Source: Amycolatopsis alba DSM 44262
GTDB taxonomy: Bacteria > Actinomycetota > Actinomycetes > Mycobacteriales > Pseudonocardiaceae
DNA length: 64,000 nt
Assembly (NCBI RefSeq): GCF_000384215.1
Contig: NZ_KB913032.1
Location: forward strand, 5,013,602-5,077,601
Direction of reading: 5' to 3'
Shown: positions 27,127 to 35,573 of the stretch, in pieces
How the letters are laid out: each line of letters opens with the position of its first letter
Numbering within the stretch: the stretch's first letter is position 1
The notes under the pieces: model-generated
Database searches by the model: none
The model's input: only the letters and a program-made list of their open reading frames with translations
Told to the model about the DNA's origin: nothing
Translations under genes and position numbers: made by a program

Positions 27127-30120
27127 GTGGCCACTCGGCCCCCCGTGAGCCTGCCGAAGCTGTCCCGGCGCAGCCGGATACTGCTCATCATCGCCGCCGT
27201 AGTCATTCTGGCCCTGCTGCTGGGCGCGAGACTGCTGGACACCTACGTCGACTGGTTGTGGTTCGGCGAGGTCGGTGCCCGGACGGTGTTCAGCACGGTG
27301 CTGATCACCCGTGTCGTCTTGTTCTTCGCGGTCGGGCTTTTGGTGGGGGGTGCGCTCGCGATCAGCCTGATGATCGCGTACCGGTCCAGGCCCGTCTTCG
27401 TGCCGGTTTCCGGCAACGACGACCCGCTCGCGCGCTATCGGTCCGCGATCGTCGGCCGGATCCGCCTGTTCGGCATCGGCATCCCGGTGCTCACCGGGCT
27501 CATCGCCGGCGCGTCCGCGCAGAGTGACTGGCAGGTCGTGCAGTTGTTCCTGAACGGCACGCCGTTCGGTCAGACCGATCCCGAGTTCGGCAACGACGTC
27601 GGCTTCTACGCCTTTGACCTGCCGTTCTACAACTGGCTCCTGGGCTGGCTGTTCATCGCGGTCGTCATCGCGTTCTTCGGTGCGCTGATCTCGCACTACG
27701 TCTTCGGCGGTATCCGGCTCGCGGGCAAGGGCGGCCAGCTCGCCGGCCCGACCCGCGCCCAGCTTGCCATCACCATCGGCATCTTCGTGCTGTTGAAGGC
27801 GGTCGAGTACTTCTTCGACCGCTACAACCTGCTGCTGTCCGATCGGGGAGCCCCGCTGTTCGTCGGTGCGACCTATACCGACTTGAACGCGGTCCTGCCC
27901 GCGAAGCTGATCCTTCTGTGCATCTCGGTGATCTGTGCCGTCGCGTTCTTCGCCGGGGCGTTCCTGCGCAACCTGCAGCTGCCCGCGATCGCTTTGGTGC
28001 TGCTGATCCTGTCGAACGTGCTCGTCGGTGTCGCGTGGCCCGCGGTGCTCGACCAGTTCTCCGTGAAGCCCAACGCCAACGAGAAAGAGTCGGCGTCGAT
28101 CCAGCGCAACATGGATGCGACACGTCAGGCGTTCGGCCTGACCAATGTCGAATACCAGGACTACACCGGCAAATCCGAGGCGACCTCCGCGGAGATCAAG
28201 GCGGACAAGGGGACTGTCCCGAACATCCGGCTCCTCGACCCGAACATCCTCAGCGACACGTTCACCCAGCGCGTCGGCCGTGAGAACTTCTACGGCTTCC
28301 CGTCCAAGCTGGACATCGACCGCTACACCCTCAACGGTGTCACGCAGGACTACATCGTCGCGGCCAAGGAAATCAAGACCGAAGGCCTCACCGGCAATCA
28401 GACGAACTGGATCAACAAGCACCTCGTCTACACGCACGGAAACGGCTTCGTCGCCGCGCCGGCCAACACGATCGACCGTGCACTGAAGGACGCCAACTCC
28501 GACGGTGGCTACCCGATCGCCACCACCAGCGACACCCAGAACCCGGCGGGCGCCGGGTCGTCCGACCCGAACAAGCCCGGTATCAAGGTGGACGAGCCCC
28601 GTATCTACTACGGCGAGCTCGCGACCGACGCCGCGTACGCGATCGTCGGCGGCAAGGCGGGACAGGCGCCCGGCGAGTACGACACCGCGGTCGACCGCGG
28701 TTACATCTACAAGGGTTCCGGCGGCGTGCCGATCGACAACTGGTTCAACCGGCTCGTCTTTGCCGCAGAGTACGGCGAGCGGAACATTCTCTTCTCCGAC
28801 GCCATTGGCGACGGATCCAAGATCATGTTCAACCGCGAGCCGCGGGAGCGTGTCGCGAAGGCTGCCCCGTGGCTGACTCTCGACGGCGACCCGTACCCGG
28901 CGGTCGTCAACGGCAAGATCATCTGGATCGTCGACGGCTACACGACGATGAACAACTTCCCGTACGCCCAGCAGACCCAGCTCGGCCAGGCCACCAACGA
29001 CTCGCTCAGCGGCACGACCCGCCAGGCGAACTCTTCGATCAACTACATCCGCAACTCGGTCAAGGCCACCGTCGACGCGTTCGACGGCACCGTGACCCTG
29101 TACGGGGTCGAGGACAACGAGCCGGTGCTGAACGCCTGGAAGAAGGTCTTCCCCGGACTGGTCAAGCCGAGCACTGAGATCTCCCCGGACCTGCGGTCAC
29201 ACTTCCGCTACCCCGAAGATCTCTTCAAGGTGCAGCGGGAACTCCTGTCGAAGTACCACGTGAACAACCCCGCCGAGTTCTACGCTCAGCAGGCCTTCTG
29301 GAGTGTCCCCCAGGACCCGACGCAGGAAGGCGGAGTGAACGCGTCCGCCTCCGGTATCGCCAACCAGCCCGGCTACTACGTCCTGGCCACCGCGCCGGGA
29401 GACGCCAAGTCGCGGTTCCAGCTCACCAGTTCACTGACCGGTCTCCAACGGCAGTATCTGGCAGCCTGGATGTCGGTATCGTCCGATCCCGAAGACTACG
29501 GGCGAATGCGGGTCCTGAGACTGCCGACAGGAGCTAGTGGCGCGACCCAGGTGGACGGACCCGTCCAGGTCCAGAACAGATTCCAAAGTGACCCGCGGGT
29601 CGCGCAGGACCGGACACTGTTCAACAACCCGAACGTCACGGTCACCTACGGAAACCTGATCACCCTGCCCGTCGCCAACGGCTTCCTCTATGTGGAACCG
29701 GTCTACATCCGGCAACGGAACCAGCTGAGCTATCCGCAGCTGGCCCGAGTCCTGGTCTCCTACGGCACGAAGATCGGCTTCGCGCCGACGCTCAACGAAG
29801 CGCTCGATCAGGTCTTCGGTGCGGGCACCGGATCCGGGGTCACACCGCCTCAGACCGGTGGCACTCCCGGAACCACGACGCCGCCGCCGCCGGGCACGAC
29901 GACGCCGCAACCGCCCGTCAGTGGCAACCCGGCGCTCGAAAAGGCCGCCGGTGAGATGCATGACGCCTGGGCCAAGTACAAGGCGGCCCAGCAGTCGGGC
30001 AACTACGCGGATCAAGGTGCCGCCCTCGCCGCACTCGATGTCGCTTACCGGGCCTACGAGGCAGCCAAGGCGAGCCCGCCGGCGAGTGGCGCGCCGCCCG
30101 CCAACAAGCCCGGAGGGTGA
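27127..30120 (+). CDS. UPF0182 family large membrane protein
   Basis: The 997-residue protein has about seven N-terminal transmembrane helices (to about residue 310; first 'ILLIIAAVVILALLLGARLL'). A very large extracytoplasmic domain and a Pro/Gly/Thr-rich linker (near 'TPPPPGTTTPQPP') end in a short Ala-rich helix. It corresponds to Rv3193c. The function of UPF0182 is unknown. The GTG start has AGGAG 8 nt upstream. The linker and terminal helix suggest cell-wall or partner contact (inference). Confidence 0.93.
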   Translation: MATRPPVSLPKLSRRSRILLIIAAVVILALLLGARLLDTYVDWLWFGEVGARTVFSTVLITRVVLFFAVGLLVGGALAISLMIAYRSRPVFVPVSGNDDPLARYRSAIVGRIRLFGIGIPVLTGLIAGASAQSDWQVVQLFLNGTPFGQTDPEFGNDVGFYAFDLPFYNWLLGWLFIAVVIAFFGALISHYVFGGIRLAGKGGQLAGPTRAQLAITIGIFVLLKAVEYFFDRYNLLLSDRGAPLFVGATYTDLNAVLPAKLILLCISVICAVAFFAGAFLRNLQLPAIALVLLILSNVLVGVAWPAVLDQFSVKPNANEKESASIQRNMDATRQAFGLTNVEYQDYTGKSEATSAEIKADKGTVPNIRLLDPNILSDTFTQRVGRENFYGFPSKLDIDRYTLNGVTQDYIVAAKEIKTEGLTGNQTNWINKHLVYTHGNGFVAAPANTIDRALKDANSDGGYPIATTSDTQNPAGAGSSDPNKPGIKVDEPRIYYGELATDAAYAIVGGKAGQAPGEYDTAVDRGYIYKGSGGVPIDNWFNRLVFAAEYGERNILFSDAIGDGSKIMFNREPRERVAKAAPWLTLDGDPYPAVVNGKIIWIVDGYTTMNNFPYAQQTQLGQATNDSLSGTTRQANSSINYIRNSVKATVDAFDGTVTLYGVEDNEPVLNAWKKVFPGLVKPSTEISPDLRSHFRYPEDLFKVQRELLSKYHVNNPAEFYAQQAFWSVPQDPTQEGGVNASASGIANQPGYYVLATAPGDAKSRFQLTSSLTGLQRQYLAAWMSVSSDPEDYGRMRVLRLPTGASGATQVDGPVQVQNRFQSDPRVAQDRTLFNNPNVTVTYGNLITLPVANGFLYVEPVYIRQRNQLSYPQLARVLVSYGTKIGFAPTLNEALDQVFGAGTGSGVTPPQTGGTPGTTTPPPPGTTTPQPPVSGNPALEKAAGEMHDAWAKYKAAQQSGNYADQGAALAALDVAYRAYEAAKASPPASGAPPANKPGG

Positions 30121-30187
30121 CGTCGCTTACCAAAGGGGCACCTGCTTTGCGCCTGCTCGAAACGTAGGCGTAAGGTAGGTGTCACAA

Positions 30188-30261
30188 CGCGGGGTGGAGC
30201 AGCTCGGTAGCTCGCTGGGCTCATAACCCAGAGGTCGCAGGTTCAAATCCTGTCCCCGCTA
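30188..30261 (+). tRNA. Initiator tRNA-fMet (CAT), copy 1
   Basis: This 74-nt gene folds as a tRNA with anticodon CAT. Initiator marks are the unpaired C1 opposite T72 and three G-C pairs under the anticodon loop (CTGGGCTCATAACCCAG). CCA is not encoded. It is identical to the gene at 32725-32798. Confidence 0.96.
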
Positions 30262-30270
30262 CAGAGGTGG

Positions 30271-30316
30271 GAGGCCCGTGTCTGCGGATTGCGCAGACCG
30301 GGCCTCCTTCGTTTTG
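30271..30316 (+). terminator. Terminator of the first tRNA-fMet gene
   Basis: A bulged stem (GAGGCCCG, TCTGCG paired with CGCAGA, CGGGCCTC; 30271-30306) is followed by CTTCGTTTTG. Confidence 0.75.
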
Positions 30317-30319
30317 TCT

Positions 30320-30368
30320 CCGGGGGTCGAACCCCCGGACCCCCGCCAGGGAGGGCTCCGCCCCCTGG
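30320..30368. repeat. Two GC-rich hairpins (generic actinobacterial palindrome)
   Basis: CCGGGGG (30320-30326) pairs with CCCCCGG (30332-30338). A second imperfect hairpin, with arms CCAGGGAG (30346-30353) and CCCCCTGG (30361-30368), follows. Such C/G-run hairpins are common between actinobacterial genes and are unrelated to the other repeat family here. Confidence 0.7.
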
Positions 30369-30410
30369 ACCCCCCGAGTGGTCGGTGCGTGGTGTTTGGG
30401 GGTTGCGGTG

Positions 30411-30504
30411 GTAGCAAGGGACCTTTGGTATCGCGCCGAGTGGCGGCGGGTAGCGGGGGACCTTTGGTATCGCGGGGCGGTAGCGGGGGACCTTTGCTAT
30501 CGCG
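30411..30504. repeat. Three direct half-sites of the dispersed repeat
   Basis: Three left halves, GTAGCAAGGGACCTTTGGT (from 30411), GTAGCGGGGGACCTTTGGT (from 30450) and GTAGCGGGGGACCTTTGCT (from 30480), lie head to tail with no right half. The third overlaps the stop codon of the convergent monooxygenase. Confidence 0.85.
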
Positions 30505-31954
30505 TCGGGGTGGGGGTGACCCAGCAGGCGTAGCCGTCGGGGCGGTAGAGGACGGCGTCCGTGGACGGCCACGGCAGGGACGTGACCAGTTGGGTCGTCA
30601 GGCGCGGTGAGCGGGCCTGAGCCCTGGCGGCGTCGGTGTGGGCCGGACTGGTCGTCAGGAGCACGAAGTCACCGTTGTGAAAGAGCGTGCTGGGACGAAG
30701 CGGGCCGGCCTCGGTGGCGACATCCTGGTCGGTCAGCCGCGAGCCGAGCGCCGGATGCGACGTCCCGTAGGTCGCGTAGCGGATCCCGAGACCGGAGACC
30801 ATGCCCGACAGGTGCCGGCTCACCTCGGGCAGCGCCGCCAGATCGGCGAAAACGGCGCGAAGCGCGCGAGACTCGTGAGACCGCGGAATCAGCCCTGTCT
30901 GAGCGGCGACGTTGTGCAGTACTTGAGCGCCGACAGGGTGCCGCTCGGCCTCGTACGTGTCGAGCAGGTCGTCACCGGCCCAGCCACGCACGGTCGCGGC
31001 GAGCTTCCAGCCCAGGTTCATGGCGTCCTGCACACCCAGGTTCAGGCCCTGACCGCCGGCGGGGAAATGGATGTGCGCGGCATCGCCCGCCAGCAGTACC
31101 CGCCCGACGCGGTAGTGCTCCGCTTGTCGCGCGGCATCGGAAAACTGTGACGCCCACCGGATTTCCGACACCGTCGCGGAGTCGCCGTACGACTCGAGCA
31201 AGGCGCGCCGGACTTCGTCATGCGAGACGGCGGACCGGATATCCGCGGGCCGCGAGGCCCTGTCGCCGTACACGAAGCGGTAAAGCCCCGGTTCTCCCAA
31301 CGGAATCAGGCCTTTGAACGTGGTGTCACCTGTCGCCCCGCCGACGTTCCGCATCGTTCGCCACTGTTTTTGCGCGCCGTCAGGGATTTTGTCGAACAGG
31401 ACGTCCGCGACCATGCCGAAACCTTCACCGTTTACACCGGGAAAGTCCACATCCAGTCCTTTTCGTACAACGCTTCGACCTCCGTCGCAGCCGACGAGGA
31501 ACTTCGCGCGTAGCCGGGTTTCGCCACCATTTGTTCGGTACCGGACAGAGACAGAGTCTTTGTCCTGAACGAAATCGATTACTTCGGCGCCTCGCAGCAC
31601 CTTCGTTCCTTGCGTGGCAAGCTGTTCCTCCAGGTAGGCCTCGACCTGAGCCTGCGGAATCCCCAGCTGGAAAGGGAAGCGGGTGTCCCAGCCGTCGTAG
31701 CCGACGGGGATCATCGCGAAGTGACCGTCCTGCACCGTCGTGAACGAACGCTCCTCGGCGCCGTGCAGAAGTCCGCGCAGTTCCAGCATTTCCGCGGTGC
31801 GCGGCTGGAGGTTCAGCGCTTTCGACAGTCCTGTGCGCTCGGGAAGCCGTTCCAGTACCACGACATCGACGCCGGCGAGCGCGAGCTCGTGGGCCAGCAT
31901 CAGCCCGGTCGGCCCCGCTCCGGCCACGACCACGTCCGTCCCCAGGTTGTTCAT
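30497..31954 (-). CDS. FAD-dependent aromatic monooxygenase (PHBH-type, Rox-like)
   Basis: The 485-residue class A flavoprotein hydroxylase has the FAD motif 'VVVAGAGPTGLMLAHELA' at the N-terminus, the DG motif 'FLVGCDGGRSVVRKGL' and the ribityl-binding 'LLAGDAAHIHFPAGGQGLNL'. The C-terminal part is a thioredoxin-like domain, as in rifampicin monooxygenases and polyketide hydroxylases. The substrate is not evident. AAGGAG precedes the ATG. It is divergent from a TetR regulator, with two operator-like palindromes in the gap, so it is probably inducible by an aromatic ligand. Confidence 0.9.
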   Translation of the reverse strand: MNNLGTDVVVAGAGPTGLMLAHELALAGVDVVVLERLPERTGLSKALNLQPRTAEMLELRGLLHGAEERSFTTVQDGHFAMIPVGYDGWDTRFPFQLGIPQAQVEAYLEEQLATQGTKVLRGAEVIDFVQDKDSVSVRYRTNGGETRLRAKFLVGCDGGRSVVRKGLDVDFPGVNGEGFGMVADVLFDKIPDGAQKQWRTMRNVGGATGDTTFKGLIPLGEPGLYRFVYGDRASRPADIRSAVSHDEVRRALLESYGDSATVSEIRWASQFSDAARQAEHYRVGRVLLAGDAAHIHFPAGGQGLNLGVQDAMNLGWKLAATVRGWAGDDLLDTYEAERHPVGAQVLHNVAAQTGLIPRSHESRALRAVFADLAALPEVSRHLSGMVSGLGIRYATYGTSHPALGSRLTDQDVATEAGPLRPSTLFHNGDFVLLTTSPAHTDAARAQARSPRLTTQLVTSLPWPSTDAVLYRPDGYACWVTPTPTR

Positions 31955-31962
31955 ACCACTCC

Positions 31963-32011
31963 TTAACAACGTTAAATTGACCTGCGCTCAGCCTGCCCTT
32001 AACATCGTTAA
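31963..32011. promoter_or_regulatory. Two TetR-type operators
   Basis: TTAACAACGTTAA (31963-31975) and TTAACATCGTTAA (31999-32011) are palindromes of the form TTAAC-N3-GTTAA, 36 bp centre to centre. They lie between the divergent monooxygenase and TetR genes and are the likely binding sites of that regulator. Confidence 0.82.
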
Positions 32012-32047
32012 ATTGTCAAGCCTCGATCACGGGAAAGAAGGTTGAAA

Positions 32048-32641
32048 GTGGGTCTGACCAGGCAGGACATCGTCCGCGCCGGGCTTCGGCTGCTCAACGA
32101 CGTCGGGCTCAACGGGCTGACGCTCCGCCTGATCGCACAGGAGCTCGGCGTCAAGGCGCCGGCGCTGTACTGGCATGTGAAGAACAAACAAGAGCTGCTC
32201 GACGAGATGGCGACACGGATGTACGCCGACGCGATGCCGGGCCGCGTGCCGGAAGGCTTGGGGGAGCGGGACTCGCTTGAGCTGGCGTCGCGGGCTTTGC
32301 GCCGGATGATGCTCGCTTACCGTGACGGGGCAAAGGTCTTCGCCGGCACCTTCATGACCGACGAGAGCCTGATCGTCGGCAATCCGCTTCAAGGGCGCGT
32401 CGATGCCGGGCTCGAACCGTACCTGGCTGGACGAGCGTTCTTCACCGTTTACAGCTACGTCGTCGGCTTCACGATCGAAGAACAGGCCGTTTATCCGGTT
32501 CCGGGCGAACGGGACCCGCGTTATGACCTCACGGCAGCGGGGTGGGCCCTCGACGAGGACATCGAGGGCAGATTCGGTGACGGGCTGACCATGGTGCTCA
32601 ACGGCGTCTTCGCGTGGCTGGATGACAAAGTCTCGTCATAA
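32048..32641 (+). CDS. TetR family regulator with tetracycline-repressor-like C-domain
   Basis: The 197-residue protein starts with a clear TetR_N helix-turn-helix ('GLTLRLIAQELGVKAPALYW', about 22-41). A C-terminal ligand domain like that of tetracycline repressors follows ('GRAFFTVYSYVVGFTIEEQA'). The GTG at 32048 has GAAGG 6 nt upstream; a TTG two codons earlier is too close to it. The regulator is expected to repress the divergent monooxygenase and itself through the paired palindromes at 31963-32011. Confidence 0.9.
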   Translation: MGLTRQDIVRAGLRLLNDVGLNGLTLRLIAQELGVKAPALYWHVKNKQELLDEMATRMYADAMPGRVPEGLGERDSLELASRALRRMMLAYRDGAKVFAGTFMTDESLIVGNPLQGRVDAGLEPYLAGRAFFTVYSYVVGFTIEEQAVYPVPGERDPRYDLTAAGWALDEDIEGRFGDGLTMVLNGVFAWLDDKVSS

Positions 32642-32724
32642 AGGCAGGTCAGGGGCGCTTTGAGAAGTTAGGGGTACCCCCCTGAAACCCGGTTTCGCCC
32701 CCGTGTAATCTATTAACACAACGA

Positions 32725-32798
32725 CGCGGGGTGGAGCAGCTCGGTAGCTCGCTGGGCTCATAACCCAGAGGTCGCAGGTTCAAATCCTGTCCCCGCTA
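32725..32798 (+). tRNA. Initiator tRNA-fMet (CAT), copy 2
   Basis: This 74-nt gene is identical to the one at 30188-30261, with the same initiator features and no encoded CCA. Flanking sequences of the two copies differ apart from a few bases 5' of the gene. Confidence 0.96.
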
Positions 32799-32810
32799 CG
32801 AGAAAAAAGG

Positions 32811-32856
32811 AAGCGCGGATCTGCGGAAATCGCAGATCCGCGCTTCTTCTTTTTCC
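32811..32856 (+). terminator. Terminator of the second tRNA-fMet gene
   Basis: A perfect 15-bp stem AAGCGCGGATCTGCG (32811-32825) with its complement at 32831-32845 and a GAAAT loop runs into CTTCTTTTTCC. Confidence 0.9.
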
Positions 32857-32961
32857 GGTTTCGTGGCCGTGTGCCCTCCGGGTCGATCACTCGCCGCCGT
32901 TGGTCGGGGCGGGGGACGCGTACCGCTGTCCGTGGCCGAAGCCGGTTGCGTAGCGTGTTCG

Positions 32962-33046
32962 GTCCATTGTGGACAGGCGTAGTGCGTTGGGCCGAATGAG
33001 CGCATATCACTAGCCACAATGGACAGATGTGCTGACCACAGTGGAC
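32962..33046. promoter_or_regulatory. Three related operator-like palindromes before padR gene
   Basis: GTCCATTGTGGAC (32962-32974), AGCCACAATGGAC (33012-33024) and GACCACAGTGGAC (33034-33046) share the form CCA-N3-TGGAC. The last two are 22 bp apart, two helical turns. They precede a PadR gene that usually autoregulates. Similar palindromes also occur inside two genes, so specificity is uncertain. Confidence 0.6.
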
Positions 33047-33077
33047 ACAGGTTCCGAAAAGTGGGACCGTAGAGAGC

Positions 33078-33578
33078 GTGTCCGAATTGAATGCAACAGC
33101 CGCCGCACTGCTCGGTCTTCTCCACGACGGTCCCGCCACGGGCGGGCAACTGGTCGCGGGGGCGGGTGAGCGTTTCGGCGCCTTCTTCAGCGTGACCCGC
33201 AGCCAGGTGTACCGGGAGCTCCCCGCCTTGTCGAAGGAGGGCCTCGTCCGCCTCGGCAAGCAGGGTCCGCGGTCGAGCCAGCAGTACCTCATCACCGCGG
33301 CGGGCAAGAAGGCGTTCAAGACGTGGCTGTCCTCCGAAGCCGGTCCTGACCACCTCCGCAGCCCGCTGATCCTGCGTCTCGTGCACGCCGGCTCGCTGAC
33401 GGTGAAGCAGCGCTCGACTCTGCTCGAGTCGGCGCGCGCCAGCTACACCCAGCAGCTCGACGAGGCCAAGGCCGCCACCAAGGGGGCCGACGGCCCGTAC
33501 GCCAAGGCGGTCGCCGAGTTCGCGCAGGCGCAGGCGAAAGCGGCACTGAAACTGCTGGATTCCATCCCCCAGTCCTGA
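33078..33578 (+). CDS. PadR family transcriptional regulator
   Basis: The 166-residue protein has the PadR winged helix (about residues 8-85: 'LLGLLHDGPATGGQLVAGAG', 'VTRSQVYRELPALSKEGLV', 'QYLITAAGKKAF') and a C-terminal helical dimerisation domain (about 95-160). PadR repressors respond to phenolics or drugs. Operator-like palindromes lie directly upstream. A hairpin terminator follows, separating it from prfB. The regulated target is not evident apart from itself. Confidence 0.88.
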   Translation: MSELNATAAALLGLLHDGPATGGQLVAGAGERFGAFFSVTRSQVYRELPALSKEGLVRLGKQGPRSSQQYLITAAGKKAFKTWLSSEAGPDHLRSPLILRLVHAGSLTVKQRSTLLESARASYTQQLDEAKAATKGADGPYAKAVAEFAQAQAKAALKLLDSIPQS

Positions 33579-33590
33579 CCCGGACAGGTA

Positions 33591-33627
33591 CCCACGACCG
33601 GTTCCCCGCAACCGGTCGTGGGTTTTG
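33591..33627 (+). terminator. Rho-independent terminator after padR gene
   Basis: A perfect 13-bp stem CCCACGACCGGTT (33591-33603) with AACCGGTCGTGGG (33610-33622) is followed by TTTT. It ends only 18 nt before the prfB start codon. Confidence 0.88.
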
Positions 33628-33630
33628 CCG

Positions 33631-33636
33631 TAACCT
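33631..33636 (+). promoter_or_regulatory. Putative -10 hexamer for leaderless prfB
   Basis: TAACCT ends 8 nt before the GTG at 33645 and lies directly after the padR terminator, leaving no space for an untranslated leader. Confidence 0.55.
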
Positions 33637-33644
33637 TGTCCGAC

Positions 33645-34748
33645 GTGAGTGATGAGTTCGATGCGGCCCTGAAGGACCTGACCGGCAAGCTGACACAGAT
33701 CGAGTCGGTGATGGACCTGGACGCGCTGCGTGCCCAGGTGGCCGAGCTGGAGGAACAGGCGTCCAGCCCGAACCTCTGGGACGACCCCGAAGCGGCGCAG
33801 AAGGTCACCAGCCAGTTGTCCCATCGGCAGAGTGAGCTGCGACGCATTTCCGAGCTGCGGCAGCGGCTCGACGACCTGGGTGTCCTCTATGAACTGGCCG
33901 AGGCCGAGGGCGACTCCGCCAGTGTGGCCGAGTCCGAGTCCGAGCTCACGGCGCTCACGAAGGACATCGACGGGCTCGAGGTCCGCACGTTGCTGTCGGG
34001 TGAGTACGACCCGCGGAACGCCGTGGTCACCATCCGGTCCGAAGCGGGCGGCGTCGACGCGGCCGACTGGGCCGAGATGCTGCTCCGGATGTACCTGCGG
34101 TGGGCGGAGCGGCACAACTACCCGACGGACGTCTACGACATCTCCTACGCCGAAGAGGCGGGCATCAAGTCGGCCACGTTCAAGGTGACCGCGCCCTACG
34201 TCTACGGCACGCTCTCGGTCGAGCAGGGCACGCACCGGCTGGTGCGCATCTCGCCCTTCGACAACCAGAGCCGTCGCCAGACCTCCTTCGCGCACGTCGA
34301 GGTGATGCCCGAGGTCGAGGAGGTCGACCACGTCGACATCCCCGAGAAGGACATCCGCGTCGACGTGTACCGCTCGTCCGGCCCCGGTGGCCAGAGCGTC
34401 AACACGACGGACTCGGCGGTGCGGATCACGCACATCCCGACCGGTGTGGTCGTTTCGTGTCAGAACGAAAAGTCGCAGCTGCAGAACAAGGCCGCCGCGA
34501 TGAAGGTGCTCCAGGCGCGGCTGCTGCTGCGGAAGAAGGAAGAAGAGCGCGCCGAGATGGACGCGCTCAAGGACGGCGGCTCCAGCTGGGGCAACCAGAT
34601 GCGCTCCTACGTGCTGCACCCGTACCAGATGGTCAAGGACCTGCGGACCGAGTTCGAGGTCGGCAACCCGTCGTCCGTGCTCGACGGCGAGATCGACGGT
34701 TTCCTGGAGGCGGGCATCCGCTGGCGCAAGCAGTCCGGAGCCGCGTAA
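33645..34748 (+). CDS. prfB: Peptide chain release factor 2
   Basis: The 367-residue protein is a full-length RF2. It recognises UAA and UGA through the 'SPF' anticodon-like tripeptide ('[13 protein letters not shown]') and triggers hydrolysis with the GGQ motif ('[14 protein letters not shown]'). No internal UGA/programmed frameshift is present; the frame is open from the GTG, as usual in actinobacteria. The N-terminal helical domain spans about residues 1-110. It begins the prfB-ftsE-ftsX-smpB order conserved in this phylum. Confidence 0.97.
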   Translation: MSDEFDAALKDLTGKLTQIESVMDLDALRAQVAELEEQASSPNLWDDPEAAQKVTSQLSHRQSELRRISELRQRLDDLGVLYELAEAEGDSASVAESESELTALTKDIDGLEVRTLLSGEYDPRNAVVTIRSEAGGVDAADWAEMLLRMYLRWAERHNYPTDVYDISYAEEAGIKSATFKVTAPYVYGTLSVEQGTHRLVRISPFDNQSRRQTSFAHVEVMPEVEEVDHVDIPEKDIRVDVYRSSGPGGQSVNTTDSAVRITHIPTGVVVSCQNEKSQLQNKAAAMKVLQARLLLRKKEEERAEMDALKDGGSSWGNQMRSYVLHPYQMVKDLRTEFEVGNPSSVLDGEIDGFLEAGIRWRKQSGAA

Positions 34749-34764
34749 CAACCCAGCGTGAGAC

Positions 34765-34821
34765 AGCAAGGGACCTTTGCTGTCACTCTCCGGGAGAGAG
34801 TGACAGCAAAGGTCCCTTGCT
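34765..34821. repeat. Dispersed palindromic repeat with compensatory changes
   Basis: Perfect 26-bp arms (34765-34790 and 34796-34821). In place of GCTATCGC it has GCTGTCAC, and the other arm carries the exact complement, so two positions changed in pairs. It lies between prfB and ftsE. Confidence 0.92.
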
Positions 34822-34869
34822 CGCTTGGCCGCCGGGACCGGGCTACCCCGGCTTAACGACGGGCATGGG

Positions 34870-34875
34870 TAGTAT
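34870..34875 (+). promoter_or_regulatory. Putative -10 hexamer for leaderless ftsE
   Basis: TAGTAT ends 8 nt before the GTG at 34884; no ribosome site lies between. Confidence 0.55.
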
Positions 34876-34883
34876 GCCGAACC

Positions 34884-35573
34884 GTGATCCGGCTCGAAGA
34901 GGTTTCCAAGGTCTACAAGACCTCGACCCGTCCCGCCCTCGAAAGGGTGTCGGTCGAGATCGACAAAGGTGAGTTCGTCTTCCTGATCGGTCCCTCGGGA
35001 TCCGGCAAGTCGACCTTCCTGCGTCTCCTGCTGCGCGAAGAGGTGCCGAGCAAGGGTCGCGTCATGGTCTCCAACTTCGACGTCGCCAAGCTCGCCCGTC
35101 GCCGGGTGCCGCGGCTGCGGCAGACCATCGGCTGCGTCTTCCAGGACTTCCGGCTGCTGTCGAACAAGACGGTCGCCGAGAACGTCGCCTTCGCGCTCGA
35201 AGTCATCGGCAAGCCGCGTCCCACGATCCGCAAGGTCGTGCCCGAGGTTCTCGAACTCGTCGGCCTCGACGGCAAGGCCGACCGCCTCCCCAACGAACTG
35301 TCCGGTGGTGAGCAGCAGCGTGTCGCGATCGCCCGCGCGTTCGTGAACCGCCCGCTCGTGCTGCTCGCCGACGAACCGACCGGGAACCTGGACCCCGACA
35401 CCAGCCAGGACATCATGTTGCTGCTGGAGCGGATCAACCGCACCGGCACGACGGTGCTGATGGCCACCCACGACCATTCGATCGTGGACTCGATGCGGCG
35501 CAGGGTCGTCGAGCTTCAGCTCGGCAAGGTCATCCGTGACGACGCCCGAGGCGTCTACGGCATCGGCCGCTGA
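34884..35573 (+). CDS. ftsE: Cell division ATP-binding protein FtsE
   Basis: The 229-residue ABC ATPase has Walker A '[12 protein letters not shown]' (about 36-47), the Q-loop '[10 protein letters not shown]', the signature '[15 protein letters not shown]' and Walker B '[13 protein letters not shown]'. With FtsX it forms a membrane complex that, rather than transporting, activates cell-wall hydrolases during division and growth. ftsX follows after 51 bp. Promoter-like TAGTAT immediately upstream suggests its own leaderless transcript after the repeat hairpin. Confidence 0.97.
   Translation: MIRLEEVSKVYKTSTRPALERVSVEIDKGEFVFLIGPSGSGKSTFLRLLLREEVPSKGRVMVSNFDVAKLARRRVPRLRQTIGCVFQDFRLLSNKTVAENVAFALEVIGKPRPTIRKVVPEVLELVGLDGKADRLPNELSGGEQQRVAIARAFVNRPLVLLADEPTGNLDPDTSQDIMLLLERINRTGTTVLMATHDHSIVDSMRRRVVELQLGKVIRDDARGVYGIGR

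Noticed and set aside
26971..28437. Upstream extension of the PPA1309 gene into the UPF0182 gene on the minus strand
   Set aside because: The extension is antisense to transmembrane coding sequence and has no family similarity; the real protein starts at 26970.
26305..30504. CRISPR array formed by repeated GGGACCTTTG units
   Set aside because: Units are irregularly spaced, lack unique spacers of constant size, and there are no cas genes.
33645..33730. Programmed +1 frameshift in prfB
   Set aside because: The frame is open from the GTG without an in-frame UGA or CTTTGA-like slippery site.
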